From Ruminococcaceae bacterium UBA3220 (GTDB taxonomy: Bacteria > Bacillota > Clostridia > Oscillospirales > Acutalibacteraceae), in contig DEWC01000111.1 of the NCBI GenBank assembly GCA_002363095.1, forward strand, positions 5,554 to 69,553: DNA of 64,000 bases, given 5' to 3'. Below are positions 26,200 through 34,953 of this stretch, piece after piece; the stretch's first letter is position 1, and every line of letters starts with the position of its first letter. The notes beneath the pieces were generated by a model, which worked only from the letters and a program-made list of their open reading frames with translations, was not told where the DNA came from and made no database searches. The position numbers and the translations under genes were made by a program.

Positions 26200-26848
26200 C
26201 TTTTTCCTTTGAAGCGCCGGCATAGAAGAATACAAGCGCCGCCGAAATTAAGAGGCTTGCGATTATATCGGTAAGCCAGTGATATCCGCTTAAAAGTCTG
26301 CCGGTAATTCCGAGGGCGGTGAAGCAGGAAGCAACAGCCCAAACGGTTATTTGAAGTGCCTTTTTGCCTTTAAGAAGTCTTGAAACGGTTATCGCCGCGG
26401 TGATGATTATGGTGGTAATAAGAAGAGTGTGTGAGGAGGGGAAGGAAGCCTCGGCTCTTGTGTCGCCCTCAAGAATTATCGGGCGATAGTTTATGATGAC
26501 CTTTTCGAAAACAACATAAATTCCGCCCAAAATCACATAAAGAAAGCCGAGGGCGTATATGTAGCGGTCTACCTTGCGAAAACTTCTGCGCTTTAAAAGG
26601 ACAATACCGCCGTAAAACATAAACAAAAGCCCGAAAACGATGGAGGCAATCCCCATTTTATTTGTGAGTTCATACCAGAAATCACTTGTTCCAGTCAGTT
26701 TGTGAAAGGCGGCGTTTACCGTTAAAAGCCCCATTTTTTCGCCCGTCTTTTCCCATACGCCGACATCAACCGTTTTTACAAGAACGGCAAATATAACAGA
26801 CAGTACGGCAAAAACAGAACCGCAAATATAATAACTTTTTTTAGGCAT
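26174..26848 (-). CDS. PAP2-family membrane phosphatase
   Basis: 224 residues from ATG 26848 with GGAGTG upstream. About six membrane helices. The acid-phosphatase signature is present: KVIINYRPI, then SFPSSHTLL, then SGYHWLTDIIAS (histidine acid/base and nucleophile). PSSH replaces the commoner PSGH. Such enzymes remove phosphate from lipids such as undecaprenyl pyrophosphate or phosphatidic acid. Divergent from the Dabb gene and upstream of FkbM. Confidence 0.85.
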   Translation of the reverse strand: MPKKSYYICGSVFAVLSVIFAVLVKTVDVGVWEKTGEKMGLLTVNAAFHKLTGTSDFWYELTNKMGIASIVFGLLFMFYGGIVLLKRRSFRKVDRYIYALGFLYVILGGIYVVFEKVIINYRPIILEGDTRAEASFPSSHTLLITTIIITAAITVSRLLKGKKALQITVWAVASCFTALGITGRLLSGYHWLTDIIASLLISAALVFFYAGASKEKDGKLAEKP

Positions 26849-26936
26849 ATTATCACTCCGAAAAATTGTTACGATTATTAATATATCACATACACGGTCA
26901 AATTTCAAGTTTTGCGGAAAACGACCGTAAAAAATG

Positions 26937-26965
26937 TTGTAAATATAAATTTAAAGTGATATAAT
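26937..26965 (+). promoter_or_regulatory. Promoter of the Dabb gene
   Basis: TTGTAA (26937-26942), 17 bases, TATAAT (26960-26965), 28 bp before the ATG. Confidence 0.65.
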
Positions 26966-26992
26966 TGTATAGTTATTGGGAAGGTGTAAAAA

Positions 26993-27295
26993 ATGGTTAA
27001 ACATATAATTCTTTGGAAACTGCGTGATGATTTATCCGAAAGCGAGAAGAGCGAGGTAAGGCAGAACGCAAAATCGGGGCTTGAATCGCTTGAAGGCAAA
27101 ATCGAGGGGCTTTTAAGAATAAAGGTTAATATAAATCCGCTTGAAACCTCAAACTGCGATATGATGCTCGATAGCGAATTCGAGTCGTTTGAGGCGCTTA
27201 AAGGTTATGCGAAAAACCCCGAGCATAACAAAATCGCGGATAAATATGTCCGCCCGTTTACGGCAGCGCGCAGCTGCATAGATTATAAGGCGTAA
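26993..27295 (+). CDS. Dabb-family stress-responsive A/B barrel protein
   Basis: 100 residues. MVKHIILWKLRDDLSESEK, the middle DMMLDSEFESFEALKGYAKNPEHNKIADKYVRPF and the late RSCIDYKA are the Dabb (dimeric alpha-beta barrel) pattern. Small cytoplasmic proteins of unclear enzymatic role, often linked with stress. GGAAGGTG lies before the ATG. It is 36 bp before the ABC exporter pair and may be co-transcribed with it. Confidence 0.88.
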   Translation: MVKHIILWKLRDDLSESEKSEVRQNAKSGLESLEGKIEGLLRIKVNINPLETSNCDMMLDSEFESFEALKGYAKNPEHNKIADKYVRPFTAARSCIDYKA

Positions 27296-27331
27296 AAAAC
27301 GAATTTTTTATAAACTGTTTCGGAGGAAACT

Positions 27332-29071
27332 ATGTTAAAGAAACTTGCAAGGAGTATAAGAGAATACAAACTTCCGGTATTGCTGACCCTCTTTTTTATT
27401 GCGGCGGAGGCTGCTATTGAGAGTCTTATCCCTTCTATTACCGCAAAGCTTGTAAATAATATAAAAGACGGTGTAAGCGTTGCTTATATTCTGAAAACCG
27501 GCGGAATTTTAGTCCTTTTGGCTATCCTTTCGCTTTCCTGCGGCGGTATCGCCGGATACACCTGTGCAAAGGCGTCCGCCGGATTTTCAAAGAATTTAAG
27601 AAAAGATATGTTCAGGAACATTCAAAGATATTCTTTCGGAAATATCGATAAGTTTTCATCGTCCTCGCTTGTAACGAGAATGACGACCGATGTCAACAAT
27701 GTTCAGATGGCGTTTATGATGATAATCCGTATTGCTCTTCGTGCTCCGCTAATGCTTATTTTTTCAATCTTTATGGCGTTTTATATCGGCGGAAAACTTG
27801 CGCTCGGCTTTGTCTTTATAATCCCTGTTTTGGCGGGCGGACTTTTGCTTATTGCGAAATTCGCCATGCCTGCGTTCAGGCGCGTGTTCAAGAAATACGA
27901 CCGTTTAAACGAGTCGGTCGAGGAAAATGTAAGAGGAATGCGTGTTGTAAAGGGCTTTTCGAGAGAGGATTACGAAAAACAAAAATTTGCCGCCGCCTCG
28001 GACGATATCCGCGCCGATTTCACAAAGGCTGAAAAAATCGTCTCGCTTAACGGCCCTTTAATGCAGATATGCATATATTTCAATATGGTTTTTGTTTTAA
28101 CGCTCGGCTCCTACGCCATTCTCGGAGGCAAAAGCAGTATTGATGTCGGCGAAATATCGGCAATGCTTACCTACGGTTTTCAGGTACTTATGCAGCTTAT
28201 GATGATTTCGATGATTTATGTTATGCTTACCATGTCGGCAGAATCGGCAAAGCGAATCGTCGAGGTTCTTGACGAACAGCCGAATATCCATAATCCCGAA
28301 AACCCGGTTTATGAGGTTAAGGACGGCTCGGTAGGTTTCAGCGGTGTCAACTTCAAGTATTCCGAGCACGGTAAAAAATTCGTTATATCGGATATAAACC
28401 TGAAAATCGAGTCCGGTATGACGGTGGGCATAATCGGAGGTACCGGTTCGAGTAAGTCAACCCTTGTTCAACTTATTCCGCGTCTTTATGATGTAAATGA
28501 AGGAACGGTAACCGTGGGCGGTATTGATGTCAGAGATTACGACCTCAATACGCTCAGAAACGCCGTAGGAATGGTGCTTCAAAAGAATATTATCTTTTCG
28601 GGAACGATAAAGGAAAATCTCCGCTGGGGTAATGAAAACGCCACCGATGAGGAGATTGCCGCCGCATGCCGTCTTGCTAAGGCGGACGAATTCATTGAAA
28701 CCTTCCCCGAAAAGTACGATACAGTAATAGAGCAGGGCGGAAGCAATGTTTCAGGCGGACAAAAGCAACGCCTTTGTATCGCCCGTGCCCTCCTTAAAAA
28801 ACCGAAAATCCTTATTCTTGACGACTCCACAAGCGCGGTTGATACGAGAACCGACGCAGGTATTCGCGAGGGCTTTAAGAATTATATTCCCGAGACTACA
28901 AAAATCATAATCGCTCAAAGAATTTCCTCGGTTATGGACGCCGATTTGATTTTGGTGCTCGATGACGGTAAAATCACCGGTAAAGGCACCCATGAAGAGC
29001 TGCTTAAAACGAGCGCGATTTATAAAGAAGTATATGAGCAACAGATAAGCGGAGGTGGTTTGAATGAGTAA
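27332..29071 (+). CDS. ABC exporter subunit, degenerate-site type
   Basis: 579 residues: six-helix ABC_membrane domain, then an NBD. Walker A GGTGSSKST near residue 367, signature NVSGGQKQR, Walker B LILDDSTSAVD near 495, where the usual catalytic Glu is Asp. This Asp-for-Glu change marks the non-hydrolysing site partner in heterodimeric exporters such as TM287/288 and BmrCD. It overlaps the next subunit by 8 bp. Probably exports drugs, lipids or peptides; the substrate is unknown. Confidence 0.92.
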   Translation: MLKKLARSIREYKLPVLLTLFFIAAEAAIESLIPSITAKLVNNIKDGVSVAYILKTGGILVLLAILSLSCGGIAGYTCAKASAGFSKNLRKDMFRNIQRYSFGNIDKFSSSSLVTRMTTDVNNVQMAFMMIIRIALRAPLMLIFSIFMAFYIGGKLALGFVFIIPVLAGGLLLIAKFAMPAFRRVFKKYDRLNESVEENVRGMRVVKGFSREDYEKQKFAAASDDIRADFTKAEKIVSLNGPLMQICIYFNMVFVLTLGSYAILGGKSSIDVGEISAMLTYGFQVLMQLMMISMIYVMLTMSAESAKRIVEVLDEQPNIHNPENPVYEVKDGSVGFSGVNFKYSEHGKKFVISDINLKIESGMTVGIIGGTGSSKSTLVQLIPRLYDVNEGTVTVGGIDVRDYDLNTLRNAVGMVLQKNIIFSGTIKENLRWGNENATDEEIAAACRLAKADEFIETFPEKYDTVIEQGGSNVSGGQKQRLCIARALLKKPKILILDDSTSAVDTRTDAGIREGFKNYIPETTKIIIAQRISSVMDADLILVLDDGKITGKGTHEELLKTSAIYKEVYEQQISGGGLNE

Positions 29072-31022
29072 TCAAAGACTTCCGAAGGGTATGAGTTCGG
29101 GCAAAAAGATAAACCCGAAATCACTTATAAGGGTAATAAAGATGCTGTGTTCTTTTTATCCCGTTCTGGTGCCGTTTGTCGGCGTATGTATCGTTATTTG
29201 TTCGGTAGTGTCATCGATTCCCGCGATTTTCCTTCAAAAAACCATAGCGGTTATTGAAAAATACGCCAAAATGACCGGTTTTAGCGGGTCAACGCTTTGG
29301 ACGATGGCAAAAAAAGAAATATTGCCCCTTATCGTTATACTCGTAATACTTTATGTTATTTCGATTATTTTGATGACGGTTTATTCTCTGCTTCTTGCCA
29401 AAATTACTCAGGGCTTTTTGTCCAAACTTCGCATAAAGATGTTCGATAAAATGCAAAACCTCCCGATAAAATACTTTGATACTAATAAGCATGGCGATAT
29501 TATGAGCCGTTATACGAATGATATCGACACCTTGCGCCAGCTTGTATCGCAGGCGATTCCGCATATACTGCAGTCGGGGATAATCGTACTAAGCGTTATG
29601 ATAATTATGCTTTGGTACAGTTTTTGGATGACCATTGTTGTTTTTGCGGGCGTCTTTACCATGCTTTATGTTTCAAAGGTAATCGGCTCAGGAAGCGCAA
29701 AATTCTTTATCGCTCAGCAAAAATCGGTGGGTAAAACCGAGGGTTATATCCAGGAAATGATGAACGGTCAGAAGGTCATCAAGGTCTTTTGCCACGAGGA
29801 TAGGGCAAATGAGGACTTTGACAGGTTAAACGAGGAACTCTGCCAAAATGCCTTTAAAGCCCACGCTTATGCCAACTGTTTAGGCCCGATAATTATGAAC
29901 ATCGGCAACATCCTTTATGTTATTTGTGCCACCGTCGGCGGAATTTTGCTTGTAACAAAGGTGCCCAATATCGGAATAAGCACCCTTGTTTCGGGTTCGG
30001 TTACCGCCGCGCTTTCGGTTTCGATAATCATTTCTTTTCTTAATATGACAAAGCAGTTTACCGGCAACTTAAACCAGGTTTCTCAGCAGATAAATGCAAT
30101 TGCAATGGCGCTTGCGGGCGCCGAAAGAGTTTTCGAGCTTATGGACAGCGAGCCCGAGGACGATAACGGATATGTTACCCTTGTAAACGCAAAATACGAA
30201 AACGGCGAGTTAATCGAATGTGCCGAGCAAACGGGGCGTTGGGCGTGGAAGCACCCCCACGGCGACGGAACGCTTACCTACACGCCTCTTGCAGGGGATA
30301 TCGTGCTTAAAGACGTTGATTTTTCCTATGTTGAGGGCAAGCAGGTTCTTAGAAATGTTTCGGTCTATGCAAAGCCCGGTCAAAAGGTCGCCTTTGTCGG
30401 CGCTACCGGTGCCGGAAAAACGACCATAACCAACCTTATAAACCGTTTCTACGATATCGAGGACGGAAAGATTCGCTACGACGGTATCAACATCAACAAG
30501 ATAAAGAAATCCGATCTTCGCTCCTCTCTCGGTATCGTTTTGCAGGAGACAAATCTCTTTACCGGCACAGTTATGGATAACATCCGCTACGGCAAACTCA
30601 CTGCGTCGGATGAGGAATGTATCGCCGCGGCAAAACTTGTCGGAGCCGACGGATTTATAACAAGGCTCCCCGACGGCTATAATACCATGCTCACAAATAA
30701 CGGCACCAATCTTTCGCAGGGGCAAAGGCAACTTATATCAATAGCCCGCGCCGCCGTAGGAAACCCTCCGGTTATGATTCTTGACGAGGCGACCTCTTCA
30801 ATAGATACCCGAACCGAAGCAATCGTCCAGCGAGGTATGGATAAACTTATGGAGGGCAGAACGGTCTTCGTTATCGCCCATAGGCTTTCCACCGTTAAGA
30901 ACGCCGATGTTATAATGGTGCTCGAAAAGGGCAAAATAATCGAACGCGGAACCCACGCCGACCTTATCAAAGAAAAGGGAACATATTACCAGCTCTATAC
31001 CGGCGCATTCGAGCTTGAATAA
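29064..31022 (+). CDS. ABC exporter subunit, catalytic-site type
   Basis: 652 residues, longer than its partner by an insert of about 50 residues between the membrane and nucleotide domains (around 375-430, containing WAWKHPHGDG). Walker A GATGAGKTT near 445, an altered signature NLSQGQRQ in place of LSGGQ, and Walker B MILDEATSSID with the catalytic Glu near 571. The complementary pattern to the first subunit indicates one working and one degenerate ATP site. GGAGGTGG at the upstream gene's end precedes ATG 29064. Confidence 0.92.
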   Translation: MSNQRLPKGMSSGKKINPKSLIRVIKMLCSFYPVLVPFVGVCIVICSVVSSIPAIFLQKTIAVIEKYAKMTGFSGSTLWTMAKKEILPLIVILVILYVISIILMTVYSLLLAKITQGFLSKLRIKMFDKMQNLPIKYFDTNKHGDIMSRYTNDIDTLRQLVSQAIPHILQSGIIVLSVMIIMLWYSFWMTIVVFAGVFTMLYVSKVIGSGSAKFFIAQQKSVGKTEGYIQEMMNGQKVIKVFCHEDRANEDFDRLNEELCQNAFKAHAYANCLGPIIMNIGNILYVICATVGGILLVTKVPNIGISTLVSGSVTAALSVSIIISFLNMTKQFTGNLNQVSQQINAIAMALAGAERVFELMDSEPEDDNGYVTLVNAKYENGELIECAEQTGRWAWKHPHGDGTLTYTPLAGDIVLKDVDFSYVEGKQVLRNVSVYAKPGQKVAFVGATGAGKTTITNLINRFYDIEDGKIRYDGININKIKKSDLRSSLGIVLQETNLFTGTVMDNIRYGKLTASDEECIAAAKLVGADGFITRLPDGYNTMLTNNGTNLSQGQRQLISIARAAVGNPPVMILDEATSSIDTRTEAIVQRGMDKLMEGRTVFVIAHRLSTVKNADVIMVLEKGKIIERGTHADLIKEKGTYYQLYTGAFELE

Positions 31023-31131
31023 TTCTTACTCTCTGACAACTGAAACTAATAAGCGTTGATATTGTCCGATTGCACAAAACTGCGTTTTCTGTAATTTCAA
31101 GTATCAAGTATTTTAGAGGGTTTAATATTAA

Positions 31132-31157
31132 GGGACGATGCTTTGCATCGCCCCCCT
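31132..31157. terminator. Candidate terminator between the ABC pair and spoIIR
   Basis: GGG-A-CGATGC (31132-31141) pairs with GCATCG-CCC (31145-31153) with a one-base bulge, then CCCTTTTAT. Lies between the convergent ABC exporter and spoIIR units. Confidence 0.6.
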
Positions 31158-31182
31158 TTTATAATGTCTACCGTTCGCCATA

Positions 31183-31788
31183 TTATTTTCGCTTCGGTTT
31201 TCGTTTCATATTTTCATAGATTTCTACGAGTTTGAAGCGGATTTTATACTTTTTCGGATTTGTTGCAACTTGACTGTCCTTGCCGATTTTTTTTAGGTTG
31301 GCTTTAGAGCCGCCGATACACACGCTCGGATATATAACGCACCACCAATTATGCCCTTTGCCCTCGCCGAGTTTTATAATAAGAGAATCGTAGTATCCTG
31401 CCGGAAGGGTGAAATCTTCATATTCTCTTGTGTTGAAGAATGCCTTGCCGACGCGGGCGGAACTTTGATAGGGGAACCCGTTTTCTTTTAGTGTTTCAGC
31501 ACAAACAGCGTTTATTTCTTCAAGGTTTTGTTTTGTAAGGTTTTCAGCGCTGTATAGTGTTTCACAGTTTTTGAAAATATCGTCGGTAAATGAAACCACC
31601 GCGTCGCGCACCTTTAATTTCACATTCTGGTCGGCGGTGCTGTCGGAATTTGCTATTATATGAATTCTTAATATGTTTTTGCGAAGCGTTTCGCACGAGG
31701 CGCCGAATTTTGCGAAACTTAAAAGCACTGAGAAAACGAGGGCGAACAAAAGCGACCTTTCAAAAATTTTTATGTTGAATTTTTTCAT
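31183..31788 (-). CDS. spoIIR: Stage II sporulation protein R
   Basis: 201 residues. A secreted forespore protein that signals activation of the SpoIIGA protease and so of sigma-E. One N-terminal hydrophobic segment (residues 12-27), then ILRIHIIANSDSTADQNVKLKVRDAVV near 41-67, EYEDFTLPAGYYDSLIIKLGEGKGHNWWCVIYPSVC near 127-162, the SpoIIR hallmarks, and a lysine-rich tail. Start ATG 31788 has its GGAGG seven bases upstream, buried in a hairpin. Confidence 0.96.
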   Translation of the reverse strand: MKKFNIKIFERSLLFALVFSVLLSFAKFGASCETLRKNILRIHIIANSDSTADQNVKLKVRDAVVSFTDDIFKNCETLYSAENLTKQNLEEINAVCAETLKENGFPYQSSARVGKAFFNTREYEDFTLPAGYYDSLIIKLGEGKGHNWWCVIYPSVCIGGSKANLKKIGKDSQVATNPKKYKIRFKLVEIYENMKRKPKRK

Positions 31789-31825
31789 AAAAAAACCTCC
31801 GTCAAGTAAATTCTTGACAGAGGCT
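31789..31825 (-). terminator. Terminator-like hairpin overlapping the spoIIR ribosome site
   Basis: Minus strand: CCTCTGTCAAG, loop AATTTA, CTTGACGGAGG, T7, then ATG. An 11-bp stem with one G-U pair, plus an A7 run that extends it. The last five bases of the stem are the GGAGG Shine-Dalgarno of spoIIR. No room for a promoter remains between hairpin and ATG, so the transcript must pass through it. Confidence 0.75.
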
Positions 31826-31901
31826 CATTTTTTTATTCGGGTTTATACATCGTCCCGAAAAAATTCATCTTAACGAAACGGGATGAAAGAGGACGCCATC
31901 C

Positions 31902-31998
31902 CCTACGATTTGGCAATATTGATTTCACGCGTAGCTATATCAATCGTGCGCGGATGCGCACACCTTACTTATTACTTATTACCTATTACCTATTACCT
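31902..31998 (+). repeat. Dispersed intergenic repeat, copy B
   Basis: CTACG, CAATATTGATTTCACGCGTAG, then a perfect GTGCGC-ggat-GCGCAC hairpin and a tail of TTACTTATTACC-type units. Same layout as copies A and C; the hairpin stem differs but still pairs. Confidence 0.6.
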
Positions 31999-32832
31999 CA
32001 ATATCTGCACGCCAAACGGGGAGAATTCCGCCTTAAAGCAGGTGCATTTTTCCGCAAACTTTAAAAACGCCTCATCGCGTGCGCGTTTATCGGCGAAAAT
32101 CCCGAAAACCGTGGGTCCGCTACCCGAAAGACCTACCGCCTCGGCACCGAGGCTTTTAAGTTCGGTTTCTGCATTGCTTATATCCGAAACGGCGGTAAAT
32201 GCGTTCGAGATACTGCCAAAGAACAGGGCTTTGTCGCCGCTTTTAAGCGCGGATAACATTTGCTCGGTTTTTATCGGTTGCACGGGAACGCTATCAAGCA
32301 TTTCATACATTTTTGCGGTAGATTGCTTTTCACCTTTCTTAATTATAAGAACAGGATGCTCGCCGGCAAAGGGGAGAGGCTTGATTTTCTCGCCGATACC
32401 GGTAACTCTTGCCGTTCCGCCGACAAGACAAAACGGAATATCCGCACCTATCGGCGCCGTGATATTAATCAAATCTTCAATGGTCAGATTTGCCTGATAC
32501 ATATGACAAAGTCCGATTAAAACTGCGGCGGCGTCTCCGCTTCCTCCGCCCATACCCGAACAGGAGGGGATGTTGTTTCTTATATAGATATCGGCACCGC
32601 CTGAAATGCCGGCATATTCAAAAAACGCCTCTGCCGTTTTTTTGGCAATGCTCTTTTCGGCGGGAACGGTTTTATCCGAAAATGAAACCGAAAGCGTATC
32701 AGATTTTTCAATTTCAATCTCATCAAAAAGCGAAATTGATTGAAAAACAGAGTCAATAAGATGGTAACCGTTTTCGGTTTTGCCGGTTATATCAAGCGTA
32801 AGGTTAATCTTGGCGTTACTTTGAAGTTTCAT
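31993..32832 (-). CDS. ispE: 4-diphosphocytidyl-2-C-methyl-D-erythritol kinase
   Basis: 279 residues, GHMP kinase of the MEP isoprenoid pathway; phosphorylates CDP-ME. NAKINLTLDITGKTENGYHLIDS at the N-terminus and the ATP-binding PSCSGMGGGSGDAAA near residue 90 are diagnostic, with GLSGSGPTVFGIF as the third GHMP motif near 240. Its start overlaps the DMT permease by 17 bp, so both belong to one minus-strand unit with the deacetylase upstream. Confidence 0.96.
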   Translation of the reverse strand: MKLQSNAKINLTLDITGKTENGYHLIDSVFQSISLFDEIEIEKSDTLSVSFSDKTVPAEKSIAKKTAEAFFEYAGISGGADIYIRNNIPSCSGMGGGSGDAAAVLIGLCHMYQANLTIEDLINITAPIGADIPFCLVGGTARVTGIGEKIKPLPFAGEHPVLIIKKGEKQSTAKMYEMLDSVPVQPIKTEQMLSALKSGDKALFFGSISNAFTAVSDISNAETELKSLGAEAVGLSGSGPTVFGIFADKRARDEAFLKFAEKCTCFKAEFSPFGVQILR

Positions 32833-33727
32833 TCCGCTTTTTCCCCTTGCCGAAAAGATTTAGTATCAAAATTGCAGTAAGTATTATCGCAATTCCCGTA
32901 TATCCGAAGATGTCGGGATATTTTTTATAAACTGTTATATCAAGCACCGTTGCTACAACCGGCTCGACCGTCGCAATGATTATGGCTACGGTAGGGGCTA
33001 CCGTTTTAAGTCCCTCGGAATAGAGAATATAGGGGATAATTGTATTGGCGAGGGCGAGAACCGTCAAAAAAACAACACTTCTGACATCGGAAAATACGGT
33101 GTTGAAAAGTGATGGGATGTTTTTGCCCATAATGCAGGCGCACCCCGCCACAGAGAAAACGAAAGCGTAAAATGTTATTGTTATAGCAGAATAGCCCCTT
33201 TTAAGGAGGATACTGCTGAAAATCCCGTAGAGCGAATAGCCGAACGCCGCGCCCAAACCGAGGGCAAGCCCCGCCTTGCCTACTGTGGGCATCGTGCCCG
33301 CAAAGCCCGAAACGAGCGCGCACCCGACAACTGCGAAAAAACAGCATAGGATTTTGATAAGATTCAGTTTTTCTCCGAGGAACAAAACCGAAATAAGCAT
33401 AACGAATATCGGCGCCGTGTAGAGGAGCACCGCCGCGGTCGATATCCCCACAACGCGCATGGCAGTAAAATAACAATAATTAAAAAAGGTTATGCTCGCA
33501 ATCCCTATAAGGGCAAAAAGCCATAAATCTTTAGGTTTTACCGAAAATGCCTTGCGGTCAAAAACGAGCAGATAAACTCCGAGCATAAAACACGCGAAAA
33601 CCGAACGCCCGAAAACGATACCGATTTCCGAAAGTCCGGTCCCCGAAAGATTATTAACACTTAGTCCGCTGGTGCCCCAAAGTGCGGCGGCAACGGCGAC
33701 AAAAATAATTCCTTTGTAATTCTTCAT
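32816..33727 (-). CDS. EamA/DMT-family transporter
   Basis: 303 residues with about ten membrane helices in two EamA repeats: IFVAVAAALWGTSGLSVN opens repeat one, and LALANTIIPYILYSEGLKTVAPTVAIIIATVEPVVATVLD is the second-repeat core. Exports or imports small metabolites; the substrate is unknown. Sits between the deacetylase (10-bp gap) and ispE (17-bp overlap). Confidence 0.9.
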   Translation of the reverse strand: MKNYKGIIFVAVAAALWGTSGLSVNNLSGTGLSEIGIVFGRSVFACFMLGVYLLVFDRKAFSVKPKDLWLFALIGIASITFFNYCYFTAMRVVGISTAAVLLYTAPIFVMLISVLFLGEKLNLIKILCCFFAVVGCALVSGFAGTMPTVGKAGLALGLGAAFGYSLYGIFSSILLKRGYSAITITFYAFVFSVAGCACIMGKNIPSLFNTVFSDVRSVVFLTVLALANTIIPYILYSEGLKTVAPTVAIIIATVEPVVATVLDITVYKKYPDIFGYTGIAIILTAILILNLFGKGKKRNETSK

Positions 33728-33736
33728 ATTTTTCCT

Positions 33737-34813
33737 TTAATTATTAACATTATGATGAAATCCGAAATTGCCAGGGGAAAGAGCTTCAAAGGTATATCCT
33801 CTCGCTTTTAGCCCGGTTATAATGCCTTCAAGCGCTTCGGCAGTCGTCGCCTTGGCGTTTGTGTCATGCATTAAAACGCATATTCCTTCGCCCCTTGCGA
33901 CGGGTCCGCTGTTTAAAACGTTGTTTATGATTTGGTCTTTCGGTACACCGTCCCGTTCGGCGTCGCCGGAGCTGACATTCCAGTCAAAATAGGTGTATCC
34001 CATATCGGGGAGAAGTTTTGTAAGTGTAGTCATAATGCCCTTGCATACCCTTTCGCTGACCTTGTTGCTTCCGCCGCCCGGAAAACGGATAACGCCGGGT
34101 CTCTTGCCGATTGCGGCGGCAACCTTGTCCGAAACGGCTTTAAGGTCGAGCAGATAGGTGTAGGGACTGCAATATATATTCTCCGCGCTGATTTTATAGC
34201 ACTGGTGTGTATTCGAATGAAGCCCGATTGTGTGCCCTTCGTCGCTCATCCTTTTAAGCAGGGATAGATTACCCGTTCCGACAACAAAAAATGTTGCCTT
34301 AACGCTGTGCTTTTTAAGAATATCCAAAATCACTGGGGTAACACGGGTTGAGGGACCGTCGTCAAAGGTAAGATAACAAACCTTACCCTTATTGGGGATT
34401 TCAACCGGTTTCGGAAGGGTCATATCGGCTATAAGCGCGTTAAGGGCGTCCTGCGAATATGAAGGAGGAGTAAAAGACGGCGCAGGGGCTGTCGGTGCAG
34501 GTTGAGGAGGATTTGCCGCCGCCTTTTGCCGGGCGGCGGTCAGTTCAAGATTTTTCTTTTCAAGATCCGCTATCTGCTTATCCTTTTCCTCAATTTGCTT
34601 TGCCTTTTCTTCAAGTTGTTTTTCTTTTTCTTTTAATTCTTTTTCCTTTTTTTCATTGCTTTTCTTAAGCTCTGAATTTTGAGAAGTAAGGGCGTTCTTG
34701 CGCGACTTTTCGGCGGAAATTTTAAAGCATGAAGCTGTAAGTGTGGCTATAAGCAAAACTATGACAGCGTAAAGAATAACGGTTTTCTTGTTGCCTAAAA
34801 GCAATTCTTTCAT
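33737..34813 (-). CDS. Membrane-anchored polysaccharide deacetylase
   Basis: 358 residues. Membrane anchor at residues 12-30, a lysine/glutamate coiled coil at about 36-95, a proline-rich linker (PPQPAPTAPAPSFTPP), then a NodB domain: LTFDDGPS, HSNTHQ (metal ligands Asp, His, His), RFPGGGSN and YFDWNVSSGD. Such enzymes remove acetyl groups from peptidoglycan GlcNAc (PgdA) or other polymers outside the cell; the spore-cortex PdaA is a less close alternative. Divergent from sigG. Confidence 0.88.
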   Translation of the reverse strand: MKELLLGNKKTVILYAVIVLLIATLTASCFKISAEKSRKNALTSQNSELKKSNEKKEKELKEKEKQLEEKAKQIEEKDKQIADLEKKNLELTAARQKAAANPPQPAPTAPAPSFTPPSYSQDALNALIADMTLPKPVEIPNKGKVCYLTFDDGPSTRVTPVILDILKKHSVKATFFVVGTGNLSLLKRMSDEGHTIGLHSNTHQCYKISAENIYCSPYTYLLDLKAVSDKVAAAIGKRPGVIRFPGGGSNKVSERVCKGIMTTLTKLLPDMGYTYFDWNVSSGDAERDGVPKDQIINNVLNSGPVARGEGICVLMHDTNAKATTAEALEGIITGLKARGYTFEALSPGNFGFHHNVNN

Positions 34814-34898
34814 GACTTCACCCCTCTCACACTGTAATTATAACACCGGCAATAACAAAAATCTACAATTTTTTTGTCTCAAAATATGGAAATTTTCG

Positions 34899-34928
34899 GT
34901 TTAGAAACGGTTTTTCGTGGGAATACTC
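34899..34928 (+). promoter_or_regulatory. Candidate sigma-F-type promoter of sigG
   Basis: GTTTA (34899-34903), 15 bases, GGGAATACTC (34919-34928). It fits the sigma-F form GYATA-N15-GGnnAnAnT with one mismatch in the -35 and one at the last base of the -10. In Bacillus sigG is transcribed by sigma-F in the forespore. Confidence 0.5.
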
Positions 34929-34953
34929 TTATTAAGACACGGGAGGTGCCGGT

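Noticed and set aside
31970..32000. CRISPR or tandem-repeat array in the TTACCTATTACC run
   Set aside because: Units are 7-8 bases, A+T-rich and imperfect with no spacers; they are the tail of the dispersed repeat.
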